In this document: positions 44,685-53,099 of the stretch, in pieces
Layout: every line of letters starts with the position of its first letter
How positions within the stretch are numbered: position 1 is the first letter of the stretch
Assembly (NCBI GenBank): GCA_002426795.1
Contig: DINQ01000003.1
Span: 15,040-79,039 of the forward strand
Length of the DNA: 64,000 bases
Direction of reading: 5' to 3'
Source of the DNA: Bacteroidales bacterium UBA5536
GTDB taxonomy: Bacteria > Bacteroidota > Bacteroidia > Bacteroidales > F082
Notes under the pieces: generated by a model
Told to the model about the DNA's origin: nothing
Database searches by the model: none
The model's input: the letters and a program-made list of their open reading frames with translations, nothing else
Translations under genes and position numbers: made by a program

Positions 44685-45362
44685 TCAGGATTTGTTGTAA
44701 TTGCGCTCGCCAAAGATCAGACTGCCTACCCTGACAATTGTGGCACCCTCTTCGATGGCAATCGGAAAATCACCAGACATGCCCATCGAGATTTCTTTGA
44801 ATGAGGTATCATGCGCAAAATAGGATGATTTGAGCCAATCGAAGATGGATTTCAAAAAACGAAATTCCCGCCTGATTTGTTCGGCATCTTCTGTATAAGT
44901 TGCCATGCCCATCACACCACAGATACGGATTTTGCTGAGTGAATTGAACTCAGAATCACCAAGCAATTCGGCTGCTTCTGCTCTGTCGAGCCCAAATTTG
45001 GTGTCTTCTTCGGCAATATGAAACTGGAGCAGGCAACTGATATTCCGGTTCGTCTTTGCGGCCTGTTTATTGATTTCTTTCAGTAGCTTCAGGCTGTCGA
45101 CCGATTCGATCATGTGTACCGAAGGTGCAATATATTTCACCTTGTTGGTTTGCAGATGGCCAATGAAATGCCACTGAATGTCGTCCGGAAGGTTTTCGCT
45201 TTTGCGGCTGAGTTCCTGTGCCTTGTTCTCGCCAAAAACCCGTTGTCCGGCCTCGTAAGCCTGCAATAAATCGGCTTCGGGCATGGTTTTAGATACGGCA
45301 ACCAGCTGCACATGGTGTGGGATCTGCGCCCGAACGGCCTCCAATCGTTGTTGAATCGTCAT
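44685..45362 (-). CDS. yggS: YggS-family PLP homeostasis protein
   Basis: A 225-residue single-domain barrel. K25 in QLVAVSKTMPEA binds PLP; VFGENKAQELSRK, WHFIGHLQTNKVKYI and MGMSGDFPIAIEEGATIVRVGS are family signatures. The protein keeps the free PLP pool in balance and has no known racemase activity. It is divergent from the sulfatase-like gene. Confidence 0.93.
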   Translation of the reverse strand: MTIQQRLEAVRAQIPHHVQLVAVSKTMPEADLLQAYEAGQRVFGENKAQELSRKSENLPDDIQWHFIGHLQTNKVKYIAPSVHMIESVDSLKLLKEINKQAAKTNRNISCLLQFHIAEEDTKFGLDRAEAAELLGDSEFNSLSKIRICGVMGMATYTEDAEQIRREFRFLKSIFDWLKSSYFAHDTSFKEISMGMSGDFPIAIEEGATIVRVGSLIFGERNYNKS

Positions 45363-45494
45363 GGTGCTTTTTTGTTAAGCTTCTATTGTCTGCAAATTTA
45401 GCAATAATCGCAAGAATGGCTGGCTAACAGGCCGGACTTTCCAACCGAATTTTTCAAGGTTGAGGTATTGAAAGTGGCGTTTGATGGATAATTG

Positions 45495-45502
45495 TATTTT
45501 TG
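45495..45502 (+). promoter_or_regulatory. -7 box of the LTA-synthase-like gene
   Basis: TATTTTTG matches TAnnTTTG exactly and lies 16 nt before the ATG at 45519. It excludes the in-frame TTG at 45492 as the start. Confidence 0.5.
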
Positions 45503-45518
45503 CGCCAGAAATCACTTC

Positions 45519-47378
45519 ATGAAAACTCTTCTGTTTCTTCTGGGCCGGATGCTTTTGTTCTGGTTGTTGTTGTTTGCATTGCTCCGTGCAGTTTTTTTGC
45601 TGGTTTATGTTCCGCTTCTGCAGCAGGACGGCATCGGTTTTGGTGAGAGCCTGCAAAGTTTTTACCACGCCTTTGCACTCGACCTGGCTACGGCATCCTA
45701 TGTTTTGATGCTGCCCATGCTCTTATTGGTTGTGGCCGTGTTGGTCCGCCGCCAGTGGCCTTTGAAGCTGATTCGCTTTTATTCCTTTGTTTTTATCCTC
45801 TTTTATGTGCTGGTTGTTTTCGCCGAAACAGGTCTTTATACCGAATGGAAAACCAAACTCTCCTACAAGGCGCTCACCTATTTGAGTCACCCAAAAGAAA
45901 TCTTCGATTCGGCTTCAACAGCTACTTTTTTCATGCTCATCGTGGGTTGGATTGGGATTTCGCTACTGGCAAATTATGTTTACCGAAAATTTGTTCAGCC
46001 CAATATTCAGCTGAGCAATATCAAACGGATTGTAGCGGCTTATCTTATTATACTGACTGTTCCTTTGTTGTTTTTAGCCAGTAGGGGAGGTCTGCAGGAA
46101 ATTCCAATCACCACAAGTGCTGCCTATTTTAGTCAGCATAATATCCTCAACCTGGCTGCCGTAAATCCAGGTTATAATATTCTGGTGAGCACGCTTGACT
46201 CACGTAACCTCACCAAAGAGAATCCCTTTAAAAGCATGCCGGACGAAACCGCTCAGGATTTAGTAAAGAAGCTACATGAAACCAATTGCGACAGCACTGT
46301 TTCCATTCTGAAGGTTAAGCGACCCAATGTGGTGATTGTTTTGCTCGAAAGCTGGTCGGGCGACCTGATTGAATCGTTGGGTGGAGAACCGGGCATCACA
46401 CCGAATTTTCACGCGTTGGAAAAAGAAGGGCTGTTGTTTACGAATTTCTATGCCAGCGGCAACCGTTCGCAGCAGGCCATCGGTTCAATCTTTGCTGGTT
46501 TACCTGGATTGCCTATTACCACCATCACCAATCATCCGGAGAAATATGCAGCTTTGCCAAGCATGGTCAGGCGATTGAATTCCAGTGGATATAATACCAG
46601 TTTTTTCTTTGGCGGGCAGCTTATCTACGGAAATATTCTATCCTTTCTGGTCTATAACCAGTTTGATAAAATTGTTGAAGGAAAAGACATTGATGAGGAT
46701 CTGCCGCGCGGTAAACTGGGCGTTCACGATACTTATATGCTGCCCTGGTATGCCCGGGAACTGAATAAATTGCCACAGCCTTTTTTTAGTACGGTTTTTA
46801 CGCTGAGCTCACATTCGCCCTATGATTTTCCGGGTGAGCACCCCATACAATGGCCTAAATTGGAGAAAGACTTTGTTAACTCAGCGCATTATACCGATGA
46901 GGCGCTTGCCGGTTTTTTTGCAACTGCCAAAGAGCAGCCGTGGTACGACAGCACCTTGTTTATTCTGGTGGCTGATCATAGCCACAATACCTACCGAAAC
47001 CACCCGATAGAAACCTTTGAATACCGGAAAATCCCCTTGCTGCTCACAGGTCCGGCACTAAAGGACTCTTTACGTGGAAGGCAAAATGACATCATCTGCG
47101 GCAATACTGATATACCGGCAACCCTCATGTCTCAACTGGGCATGGGGCATGCGGAGTTTTTCTGGAGCAAAGATGTTTTCAATAAATGCTACAAGCCCTT
47201 CGCTTATTTTGAATTTAACGAAGGGCTTGGTTTCATGACGCCAGAAGGCCATTTTGTGTGGAACAAACAACTCGACCGCTACTACCAGAACACCTTGCCT
47301 GCCGATTCAACGCAACGCATCACCAGCGAAGGCAAAGCCTATGTGCAACAGTTGTTTCAGGATTTTTTGGGGTATTGA
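45519..47378 (+). CDS. LTA synthase-like membrane sulfatase/phosphotransferase
   Basis: About 619 residues. Five membrane helices (about 5-30, 52-77, 85-104, 134-153, 170-187) are followed by a sulfatase-fold domain from about 265. The metal-binding E277 is in VIVLLESWSGDLIES. The position of the nucleophile is S317 in ASGNRSQQAIGSI, where the family usually has Thr. Further metal residues appear in ILVADHSHN near residue 490. The family transfers phosphoglycerol or phosphoethanolamine to lipids or glycans. The acceptor in a Gram-negative Bacteroidetes is unknown. Confidence 0.85.
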   Translation: MKTLLFLLGRMLLFWLLLFALLRAVFLLVYVPLLQQDGIGFGESLQSFYHAFALDLATASYVLMLPMLLLVVAVLVRRQWPLKLIRFYSFVFILFYVLVVFAETGLYTEWKTKLSYKALTYLSHPKEIFDSASTATFFMLIVGWIGISLLANYVYRKFVQPNIQLSNIKRIVAAYLIILTVPLLFLASRGGLQEIPITTSAAYFSQHNILNLAAVNPGYNILVSTLDSRNLTKENPFKSMPDETAQDLVKKLHETNCDSTVSILKVKRPNVVIVLLESWSGDLIESLGGEPGITPNFHALEKEGLLFTNFYASGNRSQQAIGSIFAGLPGLPITTITNHPEKYAALPSMVRRLNSSGYNTSFFFGGQLIYGNILSFLVYNQFDKIVEGKDIDEDLPRGKLGVHDTYMLPWYARELNKLPQPFFSTVFTLSSHSPYDFPGEHPIQWPKLEKDFVNSAHYTDEALAGFFATAKEQPWYDSTLFILVADHSHNTYRNHPIETFEYRKIPLLLTGPALKDSLRGRQNDIICGNTDIPATLMSQLGMGHAEFFWSKDVFNKCYKPFAYFEFNEGLGFMTPEGHFVWNKQLDRYYQNTLPADSTQRITSEGKAYVQQLFQDFLGY

Positions 47379-47492
47379 CAAGTTTGTGCTATATCTCAAA
47401 GCTGCCAAACAAGGCAGATATTGATATGAATACTGAAATTGCACAGACGGAATTATTCTGGATTTTTAGTTGGAATTGCGTTTTTCAAAAAT

Positions 47493-48134
47493 TTATATTT
47501 CAAGTTGCCAGGTTAGTTTTGTGCCATTTGATTTTCCTACAAAGCGTATAATACCGTATTTGAGGTTCCAGTAAACCTCAAAACCATCATTGGCGCCGCC
47601 TTGATAAAAATAATAGACCTTTTCGAAGATTTTGCCATCCATTTCTATTCCGTAGGTTTCGGCCAGTTTGTCTGCTAAAATCAATGATCCTTCATGTTCA
47701 CAACCATTTAGCAGCGCACATCTTGGGAAATTTTCGGTGTTTAAATCGTCATATTTGGGTAGCGATTGAATAATGAAACAGCTAGACTCAATATCCCCAT
47801 AGATCCAATTGTCGTTTGACGCTTCAATTCGTATTTCCTGAATCTGGGTGCTAAAATTGTGCATATCTGCTCCCCAAACTGAATAGGTTCCTGTTTCGGT
47901 TTTGAATTCAACTTTGTTCACGAAAACCGTATCAGTTGATCCATCGCTGCAACGATAATGTAAGACATCACCCTCAGCAAAAACACACCTGTCTTCAACC
48001 GGAATGGTAAAACGCACTTCTTTCAGTTTCTCTTTTCCGCATGAGATTGTCAGAAAAACCGAAAACAGCAGTAGAAAAAAAGTAGCTATTGACTTCACAC
48101 CAGGCGACTTTTTGGTTTTGGTAAAGATACGCAA
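47493..48134 (-). CDS. Lipoprotein of unknown function
   Basis: A 213-residue protein with a long basic N-terminus, a hydrophobic stretch (about 16-30) and a lipobox TISC at C32. The mature part has three further cysteines (DRC, HYRC, SSC). No family is recognised. Convergent with the sulfatase-like gene. The gap between them holds a weak hairpin without a T tract (47402-47416). Confidence 0.55.
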   Translation of the reverse strand: MRIFTKTKKSPGVKSIATFFLLLFSVFLTISCGKEKLKEVRFTIPVEDRCVFAEGDVLHYRCSDGSTDTVFVNKVEFKTETGTYSVWGADMHNFSTQIQEIRIEASNDNWIYGDIESSCFIIQSLPKYDDLNTENFPRCALLNGCEHEGSLILADKLAETYGIEMDGKIFEKVYYFYQGGANDGFEVYWNLKYGIIRFVGKSNGTKLTWQLEI

Positions 48135-48299
48135 AGTTCACAACGAAGTCAAATGATTGAAATTGAGGATATTAAATTTTAAAATAATTTCAGGAACTAT
48201 GGACTGTCTTTCGAGCAGAGAGGCTACCCAACAGAGGTGAATTAGGTGGTGTCAAAGGATCTGTGTGAAAGCACTTTTTGAATGAAGCCTTGAGTTTGC

Positions 48300-48331
48300 C
48301 TATGCCTTTTGCCAACTATGCCTTTTGCCAC
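48300..48331. repeat. Tandem 16-bp direct repeat
   Basis: CTATGCCTTTTGCCAA (48300-48315) is followed at once by CTATGCCTTTTGCCAC (48316-48331), with a single difference. It lies in a non-coding gap of about 250 bases between two minus-strand genes; nothing else was recognised in this gap. Confidence 0.75.
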
Positions 48332-48389
48332 ATGCGCTTCTGTTTATGCAAAAGAAACGCAATAGGATATGCACAATAAAAGCTTCGTC

Positions 48390-49133
48390 TCAATCAAAAT
48401 CATTCAAGATTATCGTCGTCTTCAACCCGGATGAAACCCGACGCAATGTATGGTCTCTGTGATCAGCACCCAATAGAAAAATCATTTTTTTGCCGGCATT
48501 GCTTTCAATGATTTCCAGAATATGTTGGGCAATCGACTCGTCTCTTTGAGAATAGAAATCAGACAGCAGCTTGTATGCTGTGTCGTTTAACAGAAACTTC
48601 AGTTGCTCATAATAGATACGGTTGATCAAATCGTATCTTCCATCATTCAACTCGCGCAGTGAGGCGGTGAGGGCCAAACGATCTTTTTCTTCGGACACAA
48701 TATCCAAAACTGCCATTTTTTTAAGCATAGCACTGTCTGCCGCCAGCTGCTTTTGTAGTAGTTTAACAGGACTTTTTTCTTTCCAGTAGTTTTTAGGTAT
48801 AGCCTTGCCAGCCAGTTCATCGCCCAACCAGTCGAAGCCCATCACGCTCTTTGAAGGATATCTGTCGCGGCAGACGTACATCTCATAAGGGTAATTGTTT
48901 TTCAGGTAAGACTCCGTGCTGTCGATGTCTTCTGCTCTGATTTCGACCCCGATGATGTCTGGGTTGAACTTATCAATAAAGGCAAAAAGCGAATCATAGG
49001 TATAATTTGGGTTTACTTTGTGAGCCCCATGGATGGTGCTGATGATGAAAACCTCAGTTTTTATATTTTGTGCCATTCCGAAAACGCAAGCGAACATGAA
49101 AAAAGAGAGTAGTGTTATCTTCTTCGATTTCAT
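48390..49133 (-). CDS. Exported TraB/GumN-like protein
   Basis: A 247-residue protein with a signal peptide ending MAQ (about residue 22). It has the three landmarks of the TraB/PrgY/GumN superfamily: a histidine motif in STIHGAHKV, an acidic/arginine motif in IIGVEIRAED, and a C-terminal MIFLLGADHRDHTLRR. Some members (TIKI) are metalloproteases, but the activity here is unknown. The pattern is clear by eye but was not tested against a profile. Confidence 0.6.
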   Translation of the reverse strand: MKSKKITLLSFFMFACVFGMAQNIKTEVFIISTIHGAHKVNPNYTYDSLFAFIDKFNPDIIGVEIRAEDIDSTESYLKNNYPYEMYVCRDRYPSKSVMGFDWLGDELAGKAIPKNYWKEKSPVKLLQKQLAADSAMLKKMAVLDIVSEEKDRLALTASLRELNDGRYDLINRIYYEQLKFLLNDTAYKLLSDFYSQRDESIAQHILEIIESNAGKKMIFLLGADHRDHTLRRVSSGLKTTIILNDFD

Positions 49134-49268
49134 AACTTTACAGTTTATTGATTAAACACTTTGCCGATGGATACTTTGGATAAGGAGTGCTTGTTTCATG
49201 GTTATTTAACACAATAGGAATACTACATTTCGATTCTCGTTCAAACGGTTTGTATGAAGTTTCACTGC

Positions 49269-49856
49269 TTATTTGGTAAAGTTGAGTGTGAAGTTTTTGT
49301 TGCTGCCAAATTGCTCGAGAAAAGAAAATGGATATTTTCCGATCATACTTTTGAGTTCGTCAACCGTAATTTTATCTGGGTCGCCGGCAAGTTCAGTTAT
49401 CGAAAGAATTCCATTGGGCTTCAGTATCCGGTAAAATTCGCGGATGTAATCCTCTTTATTTTCTACTTCCCCAATTACAGTCACCATAAAGATGATGTCG
49501 AAGGCATGGTCTTCAAAATCAAGTGTTTTCCCGTTGCACAAGTGATATTCGATATTTGTCAGTTTTCTTTTATCGCATCTCTTTTTCGCATAGTCTAACA
49601 TTTCTTGCTGGATGTCGGCAAGATGAAGCTTTCCGGTTTTTAATTTCCGGGCTACTGGTATGCTAAAATAGCCCGGTCCCGGACCAAGCTCTAACACCGT
49701 GTAATCTTCTTTTAATCCAATCCGTTTGATCAACTGCTGAGGTGAAAAAATGAGATTTCTGATGGGCAAAAGAAGTGTAAAGGCCCACTGGTAAGGGAAA
49801 ACGCCCTTTGAGGTAACCCGTTTTAAGACCTCGTGATGCTTGCTATTTGTTGTCAT
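49269..49856 (-). CDS. Class I SAM-dependent methyltransferase
   Basis: A 195-residue enzyme. Motif I is VLELGPGPGYFSIPVARKL (SAM binding), motif II-like LHLADIQQEMLDYAKKR gives the acidic residue, and FDIIFMVTVIGEV plus YRILKPNGILSITELAG follow as in Methyltransf_11 enzymes. The N-terminus is basic and hydrophobic. The substrate is unknown. Confidence 0.85.
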   Translation of the reverse strand: MTTNSKHHEVLKRVTSKGVFPYQWAFTLLLPIRNLIFSPQQLIKRIGLKEDYTVLELGPGPGYFSIPVARKLKTGKLHLADIQQEMLDYAKKRCDKRKLTNIEYHLCNGKTLDFEDHAFDIIFMVTVIGEVENKEDYIREFYRILKPNGILSITELAGDPDKITVDELKSMIGKYPFSFLEQFGSNKNFTLNFTK

Positions 49857-50054
49857 TTTCTATACAAATGCTTCGTTTCGATAAAATTAAACAATTCCGC
49901 AAGAAGCCAACATTTTCTACACGCGACGCCATGACGTTTGACACATTAAAAGCAACTTTTATGCTCTCATTTTCAGGGCTGTGTCTTCATAAAACTATAG
50001 AATATTCGTTTGAGCATTCTACAGTCTGATGCATAAATATTTAACTTTTGCAGA

Positions 50055-51218
50055 TCAATTACCCGACTGCCATTTATAGAGATAGTAATAATCAATGTAA
50101 GCAGATCCGGATCCCATTCTGACTTTAATAATGAATACATCGCCCTTTAGTTTGGCGGGTGATTCGGGTACTTTTATGGTCACGGTTTCGCTTACTGCCG
50201 GTATATTTAGCTTTGGGTCGTTCGTAGTAGTTGCTTTAACAATTAAATTGCTTTGACAATAACTCGTATTCCCTTTCATTTCTTCAATTGAGCCATTTGA
50301 GTACCAGGACACAAAACTCATTGAGACTTGGGGTGAGAAATGGTGTTTGGGTGGTTTAAATTCTTCGATTTTAAGATTTGCGGAGAAAGTTACTTCGTCC
50401 TTGGGGTTGAGTATCCCTGGAAGAGGTGTCCAGGTTCCTTTCACTACTAACCTGCTATGACTCCCGTTGTCATAGGTATAAACCAAATCTCCCACCTGCC
50501 CGGTAACTTTTCGAGAGAGTTGACCTGCAACATCCTCTTTGCTTCTGGTTTCGATACCTTCTAACTTCCATACTGAAGTCTGATTATTTTCAATATTTAT
50601 ATCAGGCGCCTGCCCCGACTGCCATTTATAGAGATAGTAATAATCGATGTAGGCAGATCCGGATCCCATTCTGACTTTAATAATGAATACATCGCCTTTT
50701 AGTTGAGCAGGTGATTCGGGTACTTTTATGGTCACGGTTTCGCTTACTGCCGGTATATTTAGCTTTGGGTCGTTCGTTGTAGTTGCTTTAACAATTAAAT
50801 TGCTTTGACAATAACTCGTATTCCCTTTCATTTCTTCAATTGAGCCATTTGAATACCAGGACACAAAACTCAATGAGACTTGGGGTGAGAAATGATGTTT
50901 GGGTGGTTTAAATTCTTCGATTTTAAGATTTGCGGAGAAAGTTACTACATCCTTGGGGTTTAGTATCCCTGGAAGAGTTGTCCAGGTTCCTTTAACAACC
51001 AACCTGCTATGACTCCCGTTGTCATAGGTATAAACCAAATCTCCTACCTCCCCGGTAACTTTTCGAGATAGTTGACCTGCAACATCCTCTTTGCTATTTG
51101 TTTCTATGCGTTCCAACTTCCAATATCTATTTCCTTGTGCATGAAGGTAAAAGAACCCAAAAATAAAAATTGTAGTCAAAATCAACCCAATCCTTCTTAT
51201 TTCATTACTTGTATGCAT
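50055..51218 (-). CDS. Exported protein made of two near-identical 172-residue repeats
   Basis: A 387-residue protein. Residues 1-28 are a signal peptide ending HAQ. Residues 32-203 and 216-387 are almost the same sequence (I count eight differences over 172 residues), joined by a 12-residue linker APDINIENNQTS. Each unit starts (Y/V)WKLE, contains DLVYTYDNGSHSRLVV and SFVSWYSNGSIEEMK, and ends YYYLYKWQSG. It is probably a beta-sandwich. I do not recognise the family. The DNA copies are also nearly identical, so the duplication is recent or is kept uniform by conversion. Confidence 0.7.
   Translation of the reverse strand: MHTSNEIRRIGLILTTIFIFGFFYLHAQGNRYWKLERIETNSKEDVAGQLSRKVTGEVGDLVYTYDNGSHSRLVVKGTWTTLPGILNPKDVVTFSANLKIEEFKPPKHHFSPQVSLSFVSWYSNGSIEEMKGNTSYCQSNLIVKATTTNDPKLNIPAVSETVTIKVPESPAQLKGDVFIIKVRMGSGSAYIDYYYLYKWQSGQAPDINIENNQTSVWKLEGIETRSKEDVAGQLSRKVTGQVGDLVYTYDNGSHSRLVVKGTWTPLPGILNPKDEVTFSANLKIEEFKPPKHHFSPQVSMSFVSWYSNGSIEEMKGNTSYCQSNLIVKATTTNDPKLNIPAVSETVTIKVPESPAKLKGDVFIIKVRMGSGSAYIDYYYLYKWQSGN
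50058..50573 (-). repeat. Tandem repeat unit 2 (C-terminal copy)
   Basis: Encodes residues 216-387 of the repeat protein and is nearly identical to 50610-51125. Confidence 0.85.
50610..51125 (-). repeat. Tandem repeat unit 1 (N-terminal copy)
   Basis: Encodes residues 32-203 of the repeat protein. Differences from the other copy are scattered single bases. Confidence 0.85.
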
Positions 51219-51413
51219 ATAAGTTAAATTAAATGGTTACTAATAATCCTGTTGTTAAAAAAACTTTACTTTTTATTACAGTTGTGATTTTCATTGGTGT
51301 CAATTTTCCGTTGCCTTATTCAAATTGGCGCTAATGGTTGGTGATAAAAACGCAGGGCATTTCGAACCACCTATTTATCTAGTTAACAAGCCATTGATTA
51401 AATATTGTGTCAT

Positions 51414-52082
51414 TCAAAGATAGCACAATCCGCGCAATGTTTTATGACCGCATGTTGTAATCAGTGCTTCTTTATTTTCTTCAATTTCAATCGTTTTAAC
51501 TGTCCTGAGTTTTCTCTCAGAGTCAGTTCTTTTGTCAATGTATTGATAATGTCCGAGGTCGTCTGTTTCTCCAGTTGGAACAATTTTCTCTGCGTCTAGC
51601 CATTTCAAGACTAATTCAGCTTCTCTTTTGACACCAGGATGAATTCGGTCAATTCGGTCGTTTTTCTGTTCAGTAGTTAAGTTCTCCCAGTCACTGTAGT
51701 CCCAAAAGTCTTCCGAGAAGGTCAAGCCGTAACCAAAGCCAAGGTTGTCAAAGAAAAGGTAACCTAAACAATATAATTCATAAGTGTCAATCAGAGACTT
51801 GGCGAAATCATCTGTTCGGTCGATCAGGTCGGTTAGAATCTTCTTTAATTTTCTTTCTTCAAATTTCCCAAAGTTCAAAAATGGGTCTATTATTTTTCCC
51901 ATTTCATGCTTTACATGGCGGTCTTTGTAATTCAATGAAATTAAGTCGATATACGTGCCTTTGTCTAGAAGTTGTTCGAGTTCCTTTTTTGAATAGAGCC
52001 ACTTTTCAAAGTCAGCAACGGAAATCTCGTTGTTGTAGACTTTGAAGAACTGAATTTGTATGTCAAGTGGCAATTTGTTCAT
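51414..52082 (-). CDS. Hypothetical protein, possibly immunity-like
   Basis: A 222-residue soluble acidic protein. The N-terminal stretch ISVADFEKWLYSKKELEQLL followed by YIDLISLNYKDRHVKHEMGK resembles small proteins that often lie near bacterial polymorphic toxins, but no toxin gene is adjacent and this is only a memory-based impression. The C-terminal 16 residues (LITTCGHKTLRGLCYL) are encoded by DNA that looks like the right half of the inverted-repeat element (51447-51467), so the original C-terminus may have been different. It is the first gene of the AT-rich accessory region. Confidence 0.5.
   Translation of the reverse strand: MNKLPLDIQIQFFKVYNNEISVADFEKWLYSKKELEQLLDKGTYIDLISLNYKDRHVKHEMGKIIDPFLNFGKFEERKLKKILTDLIDRTDDFAKSLIDTYELYCLGYLFFDNLGFGYGLTFSEDFWDYSDWENLTTEQKNDRIDRIHPGVKREAELVLKWLDAEKIVPTGETDDLGHYQYIDKRTDSERKLRTVKTIEIEENKEALITTCGHKTLRGLCYL
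51447..51467. repeat. Half-copy of the accessory-region inverted repeat
   Basis: ACCGCATGTTGTAATCAGTG (51447-51466) resembles the right arms of the elements at 52211-52247 (ACCGCATG, GTTGTAGCCAGTGCTT) and 56167-56180 (ACCGCATGTTGTG). No convincing left arm was found within 200 bases. It lies inside the 3' end of the gene at 51414-52082. Confidence 0.4.
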
Positions 52083-52095
52083 CGGGGTCTTTCTT

Positions 52096-52247
52096 GCATT
52101 GCTTACAACGTTCCCGCGATATGGTGTCGTGCGGTTGACCGTCCCACGAAGTGGAGACTGTTAAGCCGAAAACGACGACATAGTGAAATACGGTTTTACA
52201 AGTTACGGAAAAACCGCATGCACTATAACGTGTGTTGTAGCCAGTGC
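52096..52247. repeat. attC-like imperfect inverted repeat, element 1
   Basis: The left arm 52096-52137 (GCATTGCTTACAACG...CGTGCGGTTG) pairs with the right arm 52211-52247 (AAACCGCATGCACTATAACG...GTTGTAGCCAGTGC) across a 73-nt spacer. The left arm is longer by about five bases, which would bulge out. Two stem differences are G on the left opposite T on the right. Confidence 0.7.
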
Positions 52248-52264
52248 TTTATTAATTATCATTA

Positions 52265-52915
52265 TTAATCTTTGGGTGGTTCCGGAACATACATATCTTC
52301 AGGGTCAAATACAAAATCAGATTGAATTATCGGTGGACAAATCCAAAAATGTATCGAATCATTAACTATATATTCCGTTGAAATCCATTCATAATATTTT
52401 GTTGTCCGACTGACTTTAGCTTTAATAACATTTTCAATCCTTTTGTTGTCAATTTGCACTTCAAATTCTCCAATGTCAAGTAGATTACAAACAGTCTCTT
52501 TTAGGTAATTCTCCATGTAATACAAAGTATCTGTTTCAGGTCTTTGTTCATCAATTTGTCGAGTTTGAAAATCGGAATCATCACCTAAATATTCAAAAAA
52601 TAATTTCTCTTGTCTTTTTACAAATTCAAGATATAACTCTGATTTTTTATAATTCTCAATCAGCCAATCCTTATTCTGTGGAGCTTTATCGAGTTCATCT
52701 TCCCATAATGCAAGTTCGTTATCCCATGTCTCAATCAAAGATGCTTTACTAATAAATACTTTTCCATATGGAATTCCAAAACCGATTTCTTTCGTTGGAA
52801 TTTCTACTGTTTGAATAACTTTCAATGTGTCAACTTCTACATCAACTGTCAATTCTTGTCCCGATGAACAGATTACAAACAACAATCCGATTAATCCTAG
52901 AAGTATCTTTCTCAT
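52265..52915 (-). CDS. Exported hypothetical protein
   Basis: A 216-residue protein with a signal sequence (MRKILLGLIGLLFVICSSGQ, cleavage or lipid attachment near residue 16-20). The mature part is acidic and rich in Glu, Asp and Trp (LIETWDNELALWEDELDKAP). No family is recognised. It is a single gene framed by two inverted-repeat elements (52096-52247 and 52951-53089), the arrangement of a one-gene cassette. Confidence 0.55.
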   Translation of the reverse strand: MRKILLGLIGLLFVICSSGQELTVDVEVDTLKVIQTVEIPTKEIGFGIPYGKVFISKASLIETWDNELALWEDELDKAPQNKDWLIENYKKSELYLEFVKRQEKLFFEYLGDDSDFQTRQIDEQRPETDTLYYMENYLKETVCNLLDIGEFEVQIDNKRIENVIKAKVSRTTKYYEWISTEYIVNDSIHFWICPPIIQSDFVFDPEDMYVPEPPKD

Positions 52916-52950
52916 TATATTTGGTTTTCAAGTTTGCAGTATCTTTTCCC

Positions 52951-53089
52951 GCATTGGCTACAACGTTGATAATATGCGTAGTGCGGGATTTCAGAACACA
53001 GAACTATCAAACTGCTACAATGTTTATAAAATGCCCTAAAGTTTAAATCTACCACATCGCCCCGCATTACGTATATTTATTGTTGGGCA
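52951..53089. repeat. attC-like imperfect inverted repeat, element 2
   Basis: The left arm 52951-52988 (GCATTGGCTACAACG...GCGTAGTGCGGG) pairs with the right arm 53058-53089 (CCCGCATTACGTATATT...GTTGGGCA) across a 69-nt spacer. The right end GTTGGGC fits the integron core GTTRRRY exactly. Two stem differences are left G opposite right T. Confidence 0.75.
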
Positions 53090-53099
53090 AAGTTTTTCC

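Noticed and set aside
51240..51413. A further full inverted repeat before 51414
   Set aside because: The arms AATGGTTGGTGATAAA and TTTATCTAGTTAACAAGCCA pair only weakly and lack the CAACG and GTTG ends.
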